Position numbers and translations under genes: made by a program. Positions 44,001 through 51,704 of a stretch of DNA of 51,748 bases are shown here, in pieces (position 1 is the first letter of the stretch; each line of letters starts with the position of its first letter). Below the pieces are notes generated by a model, which worked only from the letters and a program-made list of their open reading frames with translations, was not told the origin of the DNA and ran no database searches. This DNA is from Lachnospiraceae bacterium (GTDB taxonomy: Bacteria > Bacillota > Clostridia > Lachnospirales > Lachnospiraceae). The stretch covers positions 1 through 51,748 of the forward strand of contig JAILLW010000065.1 in the NCBI GenBank assembly GCA_024692955.1, written 5' to 3'.

Positions 44001-44034
44001 TTTGGATTATATCCAAATTGCCCTTGATATGCAA
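44001..44034 (-). promoter_or_regulatory. Phosphorylase promoter with overlapping palindromic operator
   Basis: On the minus strand TTGCAT (44034-44029), 17-base spacer, TATAAT (44011-44006). The -10 is the centre of a 7-3-7 palindrome TTTGGAT-TAT-ATCCAAA (44001-44017), so a dimeric regulator bound there would block the polymerase. The start of transcription is about 43999, giving a leader of about 50 bases. Confidence 0.65.
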
Positions 44035-44326
44035 CAATAACTGATGCAATCTGTCCAAATTGTACAAAGCATACTGTGATAATGCCGGTAAATCCTTTAA
44101 CCAAGCCACTCGGAGCGCTTCCCGCCAGGAGGGAAGAGAAGACAGAATTCTTTGAAAACCACTTTTTCGCCGGCTCCGGATCCGGCGGTCATATGCCGGC
44201 AAGGACCGGAAGATCGCCCGGAAAAGCGTGCAAATTCTTGTAAAAAGGGGGATTGACCGAAAAGAGAACGTGTGTCTTCGGAAATTCGGACCGTCGCATT
44301 TCAGAAGTAATGAAAACCGGATGCAG

Positions 44327-44360
44327 CGAAAACGTTTTCGGAAAAATGGAAAACGTTTTT
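44327..44360. promoter_or_regulatory. Two LacI/CcpA-type operators 21 bases apart
   Basis: CGAAAACGTTTTCG (44327-44340) is a perfect 14-base palindrome; GAAAACGTTTTT (44349-44360) is a near copy. The centres are 21 bases apart, two helical turns, so both would be bound on the same DNA face. They sit between the divergent phosphorylase and importer promoters. The remainder of the 562-base gap 43948-44509 holds GC-rich hairpin-forming stretches (44115-44215) but no gene I can support. Confidence 0.6.
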
Positions 44361-44414
44361 TGTTCGATTTGTACATAATATGGATGATTTTTGAAGAAAA
44401 AATGAACAAAATGC

Positions 44415-44443
44415 TTGTAATAAATGAATCGATGATATATACT
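44415..44443 (+). promoter_or_regulatory. Sigma-A promoter of the sugar ABC importer operon
   Basis: TTGTAA (44415-44420), 17-base spacer, TATACT (44438-44443). It gives a leader of about 60 bases with a GGAGAGGTGG ribosome binding site before the first permease gene. Confidence 0.7.
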
Positions 44444-44509
44444 GTTCATTGCGGGCCAAACTGTTGTCCGTATTCGTATTGCAAAAAGTATGGAGAGGTG
44501 GTTACGTAA

Positions 44510-45415
44510 ATGAAAGGTTTCCTAGCAAACACCTGGAAGCACAGAGCTCATGTGGTGCTGGCCCTGCCGGTATTCCTGATCCTGTTCTTCATCATGTATG
44601 TTCCGATGACCGGTCTTGTGATGGCCTTCAAGGACTACAAAACGACACTCGGGATCTACAAGAGCCCATGGAACGGACTTGAAAACTTCAAGTTCCTCAT
44701 CGCGTCCAAGAAGATCTTCATTACCATGACGCGGAACACGATCCTCTATTATTTCCTGTTTACGACGATCGGCACCTTCCTTAATGTAACGCTCGCCATC
44801 GCCATCGACCAGCTGGTCTTCAAGAAAGCCGCGAAGACCATGCAGACCCTGATGATCATCCCCGTATTCATCTCCTACGCGGCGGTTCAGTTCATCGTTT
44901 ACGCTTTCATCAGCACCGATACCGGTCTTCTTAACAAGACCTTCGGCCTTTCCACAAGATTCTATTCCACGGCAAGCCTCTGGCCCTGGATCCTTCTTAT
45001 CGTAAAGATCTGGAAGGACACGGGTTACGGTTCCGTGCTTTATATGTCGGTACTCGCGGGAATCGACTCCGCCCTCTATGAGGCGGCGGAGATCGACGGT
45101 GCGAACAAGTGGCAGAGCATCTGGCACATCACGCTCCCTTCCCTCGTTCCGATGATCACGGTTATGCTGCTCCTTTCGGTCGGCAGTATCATGAAATCCG
45201 ACACCGGTCTTTTCTATCAGGTAACGCGAAATTCCGGTGTGCTCTATGACAAGACACAGGTTATCGATTCCTACGTGCTGAACGCGATCTTTAAGAATTC
45301 CAACTTCGGGTTCACGGCGGCCACGTCCTTCTTCCAGTCCATCGTCGGGCTGCTGCTCATGCTTCTGGCGAACTTCACGGTGAAGAAGATCGAGCCTGAG
45401 AACGCATTATTCTAA
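44510..45415 (+). CDS. Sugar ABC transporter permease, LplB type
   Basis: 301 residues with six membrane helices. The opening WKHRAHVVLALPVFLILFFI and PMTGLVMAFKDYK match the LplB/YtcP-partner permease family of CUT1 importers. The coupling motif is EAAEIDGANKWQSIWHITLP. It pairs with the next gene to form a heterodimeric channel for oligosaccharide uptake. No ATPase is encoded in this operon, as is common for CUT1 systems sharing an MsmX-type ATPase. Operators upstream suggest sugar-responsive control. Confidence 0.93.
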   Translation: MKGFLANTWKHRAHVVLALPVFLILFFIMYVPMTGLVMAFKDYKTTLGIYKSPWNGLENFKFLIASKKIFITMTRNTILYYFLFTTIGTFLNVTLAIAIDQLVFKKAAKTMQTLMIIPVFISYAAVQFIVYAFISTDTGLLNKTFGLSTRFYSTASLWPWILLIVKIWKDTGYGSVLYMSVLAGIDSALYEAAEIDGANKWQSIWHITLPSLVPMITVMLLLSVGSIMKSDTGLFYQVTRNSGVLYDKTQVIDSYVLNAIFKNSNFGFTAATSFFQSIVGLLLMLLANFTVKKIEPENALF

Positions 45416-45428
45416 GGAGGAGACGAAA

Positions 45429-46355
45429 ATGGCTAAAGGAAATAAACTGGACCTCGCTCCTTCAAGAAAAGATCAGAGAACCTTCGGACAGTATGTATTA
45501 TGGCTGATCCTGTTCATCTTTACCCTGTTCTGCTTCCTTCCGGTGCTGCTGGTATTCATCGCGGCGTTCACGGATGAGAAGTATATCACCCAGCACGGCT
45601 TCTCCTTCTTCCCGAAGGTCTGGTCGATGGTCGGCTTCAATTCCGTTATGCGTTACGGAGCCCAGCTGGGCCGTTCCTACTACGTAACGATCCTCGTGAC
45701 TGTTGTGGGAACCCTGATGGGACTGCTCTTTATGAGCATGTACGCTTATGCCATCAGCCGTAAGGATTTCCGCTTATCGAGATTCCTTTCGGTCTATCTG
45801 CTGATCCCCATGCTCTTTAACGGCGGACAGCTCTCCGGATATATTATCTTTACTACCTATTACAATCTGAAGGACAGCCTCTGGCTTCTGATCCTGCCGC
45901 TCTGCGTCACGACGATGAATGTCATCATCCTTCGGACCTATATCGTAAACAGCATTCCGAGCGAACTGATGGAGGCAGCGAAGATCGACGGTGCCGGAGA
46001 ATACCGGACCTTCTTCCAGATCACGCTTCCCCTGATGAAGCCTTCCCTCGCGGCTGTCGGGTTCATGATGGCGACGGCCTACTGGAATGACTGGCAGAAC
46101 GCTCTGCTTTATATCACTTCGGATAACAAGAAGCCTCTGCAGCTCCTTCTGGTCAACATTCAGAAGAGCATCGAGTTCCTTCTCAACAACTCGAACGTGC
46201 CGGCTTCCGTAAGAGCGGCGATGGGAGGAACGATCCCCCAGTATTCCGCGACCATGGCCACCGTTATCGTCGTAATCGGGCCCATCATGGTGGTATATCC
46301 CTTCTTCCAGAAGTATTTTATCAAAGGCTTGACAGTCGGATCGGTGAAGGGTTAA
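45429..46355 (+). CDS. Sugar ABC transporter permease, LplC/YtcP type
   Basis: 308 residues with six membrane helices. The coupling loop is MEAAKIDGAGEYRTFFQITLP. The segments FCFLPVLLVFIAAFTDEKYI and YWNDWQNALLYITSDNKKPL are typical of the LplC/YtcP family. It has AAGGAGGAGA before ATG 45429 and lies 13 bases after the first permease. It should assemble with that permease and take sugar from the lipoprotein encoded next. Confidence 0.93.
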   Translation: MAKGNKLDLAPSRKDQRTFGQYVLWLILFIFTLFCFLPVLLVFIAAFTDEKYITQHGFSFFPKVWSMVGFNSVMRYGAQLGRSYYVTILVTVVGTLMGLLFMSMYAYAISRKDFRLSRFLSVYLLIPMLFNGGQLSGYIIFTTYYNLKDSLWLLILPLCVTTMNVIILRTYIVNSIPSELMEAAKIDGAGEYRTFFQITLPLMKPSLAAVGFMMATAYWNDWQNALLYITSDNKKPLQLLLVNIQKSIEFLLNNSNVPASVRAAMGGTIPQYSATMATVIVVIGPIMVVYPFFQKYFIKGLTVGSVKG

Positions 46356-46364
46356 TATACATAA

Positions 46365-46396
46365 GTTTGATATTCAAACGCCGGCATGGTGCCGGT
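46365..46396 (+). repeat. Two small hairpins between permease and binding-protein genes
   Basis: GTTTGA-TAT-TCAAAC (46365-46379) and CCGGCA-TGG-TGCCGG (46381-46395) lie back to back 10-40 bases after the permease stop. Neither is followed by a T run, so they look like mRNA processing or stability elements rather than terminators. Confidence 0.5.
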
Positions 46397-46435
46397 GAGA
46401 GAATATACATTTTCATTATTAAGGGAGGAAAAGTA

Positions 46436-48028
46436 ATGAAGAAGAAAGTTTTATCTGTAGTACTTGCTGCGGCTATGACGATGTCTCTGCTTGCCGGCTG
46501 CGGCGGCAGCGGTTCCGCTGACACGTCTTCGGCTTCGACCGACAGCTCTGCGGCAGATACCACGACCACGGCAGCTGACACTTCCGCTTCGACGGATACC
46601 GCGGCGGCTGACACAGCTGACACAGCTGACACTGCTGACACGGCAGCTTCGGGTGACAAGGTTCACATCAACCTTACCCGCTGCACATTCAACCTTGCAA
46701 CTCCTGATACCGATCAGGTAAAGAAGGTTGAGGATGCGATCAATGCTTACATCGGCGACAAGATCGGTGTTGAGATCTCCTTAACGGATATCGGCTCCGG
46801 TGAGTATACCGAAAAAGCAAACCTTGCCCTTCAGTCCGGCGAGATCAATCTCCTCTGGACGGCTTCCTGGGAAGGCACCATCGGCACGAACGACCTCGTT
46901 CCCCAGAACGCGGTTTATGATCTGACCGACCTTCTTCCCGGCACCCCTCTCTATGATTCCATGGATGCAGGTCAGTGGGAAGCTACCAAGTACAACGGCA
47001 AGAACTATTTCGTTCCCGTTTACAAAGACAACGTGGAAGGTTATGACTTCATGTTCCGTCAGGATCTGATCGATGCTCACGGATGGGACATCACTTCCGT
47101 TAAGAAGCTTGCCGACCTTGAGCCCATGCTCGCTGACGCGAAGGCTGACGGTCTTAAGTATCCCTTCTTAACCCAGAAGACGGCTATGTTCTATCGCTGG
47201 TACATCAACGATTTCGATTTCTTCACTGCTGACTCTACCGCTAACTGGGTAGGCGTTGACAAGGCTACGAACGAAGTTGTTGATACGATCCTTACTCCTC
47301 AGTATGCAGAGTTCTGCAAACTGATGGGTGACTGGGCAGACAAGGGCTACATCTCCGAGGATGCTGTAACCAAGACGACCACCGATACCACGACTCAGAC
47401 TCAGGACTGGGCTGTTTCATGGTGGACCGATATCCCGGTTAACGACGAGGCAGATGCCCGTTACGGCCAGGACGTTACCATGCAGCCAGCTACCGATCGT
47501 TGGGCACATTCCACTTCCGCCCTCGGTTCCTGCTACTGCGTAACCGCTACCAGCACTCCCGAGCAGGCTAAGGCTTGTGTAGACTTCTTAGGTCTCCTTT
47601 ACACTGACAGCAAGCTTGCTGACCTTTACACCTTCGGTATCGAGGGTGAGGACTTCAACTATGACGGCAACGGTCAGATCGAGCAGACCTCTGAAAAGTA
47701 CAACCACTCCATGTGGGAGTCCGCTTCCGCTACGATCGTTACCCCTCTTGGCAACGAGCCTGCGAACAAGGCTGACCTCTACAAGGATTTCAACGGTGGT
47801 GCGAAGACCTCTCCTGCAGCAGGTTTCCGTTTCGACAAGACTCCTGTAGAAGCTCAGTACACCGCTTGCCAGAGCGTATTCGAGCAGTACGGATTCGCGC
47901 TTGAGAACGGCGGAATCCCGGCTGATGCTGTTGATTCCACGATCGAAGAGTATCAGGCAGCTCTTGACGAAGCCGGTTATCAGGATGTACTCGCTGAGTT
48001 CCAGAGCCAGTACAACGCGTGGAAGTAA
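46436..48028 (+). CDS. Sugar ABC transporter substrate-binding lipoprotein (LipO/DUF3502 type)
   Basis: 530 residues from ATG 46436, with AAGGGAGGAAAAG upstream. The lipoprotein signal MKKKVLSVVLAAAMTMSLLA ends at the lipobox LAGC. It is followed by a Thr/Ala/Asp-rich linker of about 50 residues and then a family 1-type solute-binding fold; the C-terminal part (from about 400) resembles DUF3502. It is the extracellular sugar receptor of the importer. With the divergent cellobiose phosphorylase, cellobiose or cellodextrins are the likely substrate (inference). Codons differ from the neighbours in favouring GCT, CTT and GTT, a sign of very high expression. A strong terminator follows. Confidence 0.92.
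   Translation: MKKKVLSVVLAAAMTMSLLAGCGGSGSADTSSASTDSSAADTTTTAADTSASTDTAAADTADTADTADTAASGDKVHINLTRCTFNLATPDTDQVKKVEDAINAYIGDKIGVEISLTDIGSGEYTEKANLALQSGEINLLWTASWEGTIGTNDLVPQNAVYDLTDLLPGTPLYDSMDAGQWEATKYNGKNYFVPVYKDNVEGYDFMFRQDLIDAHGWDITSVKKLADLEPMLADAKADGLKYPFLTQKTAMFYRWYINDFDFFTADSTANWVGVDKATNEVVDTILTPQYAEFCKLMGDWADKGYISEDAVTKTTTDTTTQTQDWAVSWWTDIPVNDEADARYGQDVTMQPATDRWAHSTSALGSCYCVTATSTPEQAKACVDFLGLLYTDSKLADLYTFGIEGEDFNYDGNGQIEQTSEKYNHSMWESASATIVTPLGNEPANKADLYKDFNGGAKTSPAAGFRFDKTPVEAQYTACQSVFEQYGFALENGGIPADAVDSTIEEYQAALDEAGYQDVLAEFQSQYNAWK
46607..46642 (+). repeat. Tandem 9-base repeats in the lipoprotein linker
   Basis: Four copies of GCTGACAC(A/T/G) encode Ala-Asp-Thr repeats in the flexible linker after the lipid anchor. 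Slippage here would change linker length only. Confidence 0.75.
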
Positions 48029-48060
48029 GATACGGACTTACAATAAAGTCTCGTGATTTC

Positions 48061-48091
48061 GGGGACAGTCCTTCGGGGCTGTCCCCTTTTT
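48061..48091 (+). terminator. Rho-independent terminator of the sugar importer operon
   Basis: An 11-pair stem GGGGACAGTCC / GGGCTGTCCCC with a TTCG tetraloop and TTTTT tail, 32 bases after the stop codon. Confidence 0.95.
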
Positions 48092-48182
48092 CGTGCCGCC
48101 TGAAAATGGCCCCCGGGGACGGGGTTAGTGGTTCATTTTCGGAGAGCGCCGCCTGCGGACAATACTGCCGGCGCCTTTCTAT

Positions 48183-48211
48183 TTGCGCACCCCGCGAAAT
48201 TGTGCTAAAAT
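48183..48211 (+). promoter_or_regulatory. Sigma-A promoter of the methyltransferase-rdgB operon
   Basis: TTGCGC (48183-48188), 17-base spacer, TAAAAT (48206-48211) with TG at 48203-48204. The predicted transcription start (about 48218) is only about 3 bases before the ATG at 48221. Confidence 0.65.
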
Positions 48212-48220
48212 CTTTCCGCT

Positions 48221-49411
48221 ATGGACAGGAAGGAAAAAGGTACTTTATACCGGACAGAGCTCATCGCGCCCTGCCATTTCGGACTGGAATCGGTCCTGAA
48301 AAGGGAGATCGATGACCTCGGCTATGAGATCACAAGAGTCGAGGACGGCCGCGTATTCTTTGAAGGGGACGCGGAGGCCGTGGTGCGGTCGAATGTATTC
48401 TTAAGAACGGCGGAGAGGATCCTCATCAACGCCGGTTCTTTTCATACGGAAACCTTCGATGAGCTTTTCGAAGGGATCCGGGCGATCCCCTGGGAGATGT
48501 ATTTCCCGAAGGATGCCCGCTTCTTCGTGACCAAGGCCGGATCGGTGAAGAGCAGGCTCTTTTCGCCCTCCGATATCCAGTCGATCACGAAAAAGGCCAT
48601 GGTGGAACGGCTTCGGTCCGTCTATCATATGGAATGGTTCCCGGAGACGGGAGCGTCTTTTCCGGTAAGGATCTTTATTCATAAGGACGAGGTGACTGCG
48701 GGGATCGATACCACGGGAGAATCCCTTCACAAAAGAGGGTACCGGAAGCTGAAGGCAAAGGCGCCGATCGCGGAAAATCTGGCGGCCGCCCTTATCATGC
48801 TGACACCCTGGAAAGCGGACAGGATCCTTATCGATCCTTTCTGCGGAAGCGGCACGTTTCCCATTGAGGCGGCTCTTATGGCGGCGAAGATCGCACCCGG
48901 GATGAAGCGGGATTTTACCGCGATGGAATGGAAGAATCTGATCCCGGAAAGAGAATGGACGGACATAAGGGAAGAGGCTTCCGGTATGATCGACCTTACG
49001 GTCGATACGGATATTCAGGGATATGATCTTGATGATGAGATGGTAAAGATCGCGAGGGCGAACGCGAAGGCGGCCGGTGTGGATCATCTGATCCATTTTC
49101 AGCGGAAGGATGTCTCCGGACTTTCCCATCCGAAGAAGTACGGTTTCGTGATCACAAATCCGCCCTACGGAGAGCGGCTTGAAGACAAAGAATCCGTGAT
49201 CCCCATCTACCGGACGCTGGGGGAGCGTTTCCGGGCTCTTGATTCCTTTTCCCTTTACCTGATCACGGCGTATGAAGATGCGGAAAAGGCGCTTATGCAA
49301 AAAGCCGCGAAGAACCGGAAGATCTACAACGGTATGATGAAAACGTATTTTTATTCTTTCCCGGGGCCGAAGCCGCCGAAGAAGCGGACGGGCGCGGGAC
49401 CGGAAGAGTGA
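48221..49411 (+). CDS. THUMP-domain RNA methyltransferase (RlmL/YpsC type)
   Basis: 396 residues. The N-terminal THUMP region (about 10-160) binds RNA. The C-terminal Rossmann methyltransferase domain has the SAM motif IDPFCGSGTFPIEAALMA (about residues 204-221), and the catalytic motif NPPYGERL (about 316-323) shared by N2-guanine and N6-adenine methyltransferases. The YpsC/RlmL family methylates 23S rRNA. The conserved start ELIAPCHFGLESVLKREI lies about 13 residues in. No other start codon is near, and no Shine-Dalgarno sequence precedes ATG 48221, so leaderless translation is predicted. It is the first gene of a four-gene operon. Confidence 0.9.
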   Translation: MDRKEKGTLYRTELIAPCHFGLESVLKREIDDLGYEITRVEDGRVFFEGDAEAVVRSNVFLRTAERILINAGSFHTETFDELFEGIRAIPWEMYFPKDARFFVTKAGSVKSRLFSPSDIQSITKKAMVERLRSVYHMEWFPETGASFPVRIFIHKDEVTAGIDTTGESLHKRGYRKLKAKAPIAENLAAALIMLTPWKADRILIDPFCGSGTFPIEAALMAAKIAPGMKRDFTAMEWKNLIPEREWTDIREEASGMIDLTVDTDIQGYDLDDEMVKIARANAKAAGVDHLIHFQRKDVSGLSHPKKYGFVITNPPYGERLEDKESVIPIYRTLGERFRALDSFSLYLITAYEDAEKALMQKAAKNRKIYNGMMKTYFYSFPGPKPPKKRTGAGPEE

Positions 49412-49417
49412 TTTAAA

Positions 49418-50473
49418 ATGGCAGCGGCACAAAGACTGTTTCGATATACGGCGATCATAGGTTCCGTCTTTTTCCTGATCTCGATGGCGGCGGTCATCTA
49501 TTTCGGGATCAACAAGACGATCGAGATCGCGAACGTGGCACAGGATTCGGTGGGGTCTTCCGAGGCTCCGGCTCCTGAAGAGGAGGCGGCAAGGGAGCCG
49601 AACACCCTCGTATTCGAGGACGGCGAAAACACCGCGGATTACCTTTGCATCCCGCTTGCCGATAAACTTGAGGCGGAAAAGATCCGGATCGAGAATCATT
49701 ATATGGATTCGGAACTCGTGATCCTGATGGAAGGCGTGGAGCCGGGTTTTTACGCGGTGCATGCCCTGACGGGAAACCGCAGCTCCATCCGGAACGGCGT
49801 GTTTGAAGACACCGAGGAGGGAGTGAAGCTTGAACTTGCCATGGACGGGATCCACGAATACCGGACCGTTCTCGAGAATAACAATCTCTATATCACATTT
49901 CTGAACCCGAGGGAGATCTATGACAGGATCGTGGTGATCGATCCGCTCTGCGGCGGCGCGGATATCGGAAACCGCTCCGACGGTCTTACGGAAAAGGAAC
50001 TCACCCTGGATATCGCAAAAAGGCTGAAGACGATGCTGGATGCGTCGGACGTGAAGGCCTATTATACGAGGATCGATGACGTGAATCCTTCCGTGGAGGA
50101 CAGGGTGGCTCTGGCGAACGAGACCAAAGCTGACATGTATGTCATGATCGGGGCGGAGAGCAATGACGACCCGTCCGTTTACGGGATCACGGCGGCTTAT
50201 AATGATGAATACTTCATACCGGGATTCGGGAGCATCGAGCTTTCGGATCTTCTGGTAAGGAATGTGACGACCGATGTAAGAGGCAAGGCCCTCGGACTTC
50301 GCAAGGCGTCCGAAACGGAATACGCGCTGAGGCACGCTACCGTACCGGCTGCAATGATCGGAGTCGGAATGGTCAGCAATCCTCAGGAGGTGATCCTCCT
50401 TAAGAGGGATGATTACAGGGAAAAGATCGCGACAGGCATCTACCACGCGATCATGGAGGCTTATGAAGAATGA
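49418..50473 (+). CDS. Amidase_3-fold protein lacking the zinc ligands (pseudo-enzyme)
   Basis: 351 residues. A membrane helix (about 10-30) is followed by an acidic linker, a beta-rich domain (about 60-165) and a C-terminal domain with the N-acetylmuramoyl-L-alanine amidase (Amidase_3) layout. The expected DPGHGG reads IDPLCGGADIG, the expected SIHxN reads MIGAESN, and the catalytic Glu before the final GF.SN block is replaced (MIGVGMVSNPQE). Only the Glu of TEKELTLDIA remains. It is therefore probably not a hydrolase but may still bind peptidoglycan or regulate active amidases, on the outer side of the membrane. It lies between a methyltransferase gene and rdgB, the latter overlapping by 4 bases. 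Confidence 0.8.
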   Translation: MAAAQRLFRYTAIIGSVFFLISMAAVIYFGINKTIEIANVAQDSVGSSEAPAPEEEAAREPNTLVFEDGENTADYLCIPLADKLEAEKIRIENHYMDSELVILMEGVEPGFYAVHALTGNRSSIRNGVFEDTEEGVKLELAMDGIHEYRTVLENNNLYITFLNPREIYDRIVVIDPLCGGADIGNRSDGLTEKELTLDIAKRLKTMLDASDVKAYYTRIDDVNPSVEDRVALANETKADMYVMIGAESNDDPSVYGITAAYNDEYFIPGFGSIELSDLLVRNVTTDVRGKALGLRKASETEYALRHATVPAAMIGVGMVSNPQEVILLKRDDYREKIATGIYHAIMEAYEE

Positions 50474-51087
50474 TGGAGATCGTATTTGCGACCAACAATG
50501 AAGACAAGATGTATGAGATCCGGAAGATCCTGAAAGGTCTGACGATCGGGGGAGAAGAGGTCCGGATCTTTTCCATGAGAGAAAAGGGCATCGATGCCGA
50601 TATCGTGGAGGACGGGGAAACTTTCGTTGAAAACGCGGCGATCAAGGCGAAGGCGGTGGCCGGGATGCTGCCGGGTACCCTTGTGATCGCGGATGATTCC
50701 GGGCTGGAGGTGGATTTCATCAACCGGGAACCCGGCATCTATTCCTCCCGTTATATGGGAAAGGACACTTCCTACCGCGAAAAGAACCGGAACATCATCG
50801 CGAGGCTCCGGGATGCGGAAGGGGAGAAGAGGAGCGCCAGGTTCGTCTGTGCCGCGGTGGCGGTCCTTCCGGACGGCAGACAGCTTTCCACCCAGCAGAC
50901 GCTTGAGGGGCGGATTGCCCATGAGGAGCGGGGCAAAAACGGCTTCGGATTTGATCCGATCTTTCTGATCCCTCCCTATGAGCATACGACCGCGGAACTC
51001 ACGGATGAGGAAAAGAACGCGATCTCCCACCGGGGGAAAGCGATGCGGATGATACGGAAACTGATCGCGGAGGCTTATACTTCATGA
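50470..51087 (+). CDS. rdgB: Non-canonical purine NTP pyrophosphatase (RdgB/HAM1)
   Basis: 205 residues. The hallmarks are IVFATNNEDKMYEIR at the N-terminus, DGETFVENAAIKAK, VIADDSGLEVDFI, GRIAHEERGKNGFGFDPIF and the terminal SHRGKAMR. It hydrolyses dITP, XTP and similar nucleotides to monophosphates, keeping them out of DNA and RNA. Two consecutive ATGs (50470 and 50473) are possible; GGAGGC upstream favours 50470. It overlaps the preceding gene by 4 bases and the following phosphoesterase gene by 4, a pairing with YfcE-type enzymes that is common in Firmicutes. Confidence 0.95.
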   Translation: MMEIVFATNNEDKMYEIRKILKGLTIGGEEVRIFSMREKGIDADIVEDGETFVENAAIKAKAVAGMLPGTLVIADDSGLEVDFINREPGIYSSRYMGKDTSYREKNRNIIARLRDAEGEKRSARFVCAAVAVLPDGRQLSTQQTLEGRIAHEERGKNGFGFDPIFLIPPYEHTTAELTDEEKNAISHRGKAMRMIRKLIAEAYTS

Positions 51088-51572
51088 AAAAGATCCTGAT
51101 CATCAGCGATACACACCGATATGATGACAATTTCTTCCGGGTCATGGAAAAGGAGGCCCCCGTCGATCTTCTGATCCATTGCGGCGACATAGAGGGGAGC
51201 GAAGCCCTTTATGCCGAAAACGCCCATTGCCCGGTGCACATGGTGGCGGGAAATAACGACTTCCTCTCGGGCCTCAACCGGGAAGAAGAGTTTATGATCG
51301 GCGATTATAAGGTATTTCTGACCCACGGTCATTACTATAACATTTCTATGGGAAGCGATCTTCTCCGTCTCGAAGCCGCGGAGCGCGGCGCGGATATCAT
51401 GATCTACGGGCATACCCACAGGCCCGTGGTCGACATGTCGAAAGGGATCATCGCGCTGAACCCCGGCTCACTCACTTATCCCCGGCAGGAAGGGCGCAGA
51501 CCCTCCTATATCATCATGACCCTCGCGGAAGACGGCAACGCCGAATTTGAGATCCGGTATTTGACACATTAA
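51084..51572 (+). CDS. YfcE/MJ0936-family metallophosphoesterase
   Basis: 162 residues. The metal-binding motifs of calcineurin-like phosphoesterases are in order: SDTHRYD, CGDIEG, VAGNND, THGHYY and YGHTHRP, followed by LNPGSLTYPR. Members hydrolyse phosphodiesters in the cytoplasm; the natural substrate is unsettled. It overlaps rdgB by 4 bases. The last codons (TTG ACA CAT TAA) contain the -35 box of the downstream tRNA promoter. Confidence 0.92.
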   Translation: MKKILIISDTHRYDDNFFRVMEKEAPVDLLIHCGDIEGSEALYAENAHCPVHMVAGNNDFLSGLNREEEFMIGDYKVFLTHGHYYNISMGSDLLRLEAAERGADIMIYGHTHRPVVDMSKGIIALNPGSLTYPRQEGRRPSYIIMTLAEDGNAEFEIRYLTH

Positions 51573-51589
51573 CGGGATTTGTCTATACT
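51561..51589 (+). promoter_or_regulatory. Promoter of tRNA-Pro
   Basis: TTGACA (51561-51566, consensus), 17-base spacer, TATACT (51584-51589). The -35 box lies inside the 3' end of the phosphoesterase gene. Transcription would start about 10 bases before the tRNA. Confidence 0.8.
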
Positions 51590-51605
51590 TTCTAATGGGA
51601 AATTG

Positions 51606-51680
51606 CGAGGTGTGGCTCAGTTTGGCTAGAGCACCTGGTTTGGGACCAGGGGGCCGCAGGTTCGAATCCTGTCACCTCGA
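51606..51680 (+). tRNA. tRNA-Pro (anticodon TGG)
   Basis: The acceptor stem CGAGGTG / CACCTCG closes the molecule. The anticodon stem CCTGG / CCAGG encloses the loop TTTGGGA with anticodon TGG. The T arm GCAGGTTCGAATCCTGT is canonical. The discriminator is A, and the CCA end is not encoded. Confidence 0.96.
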
Positions 51681-51704
51681 TTATGGAACATAAGGAGGGA
51701 GTCT

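Noticed and set aside
44101-44230. Small gene or pseudogene between the phosphorylase and the importer
   Set aside because: Open frames exist on both strands but have no ribosome binding site and no recognisable protein; GC-rich hairpins explain the composition.
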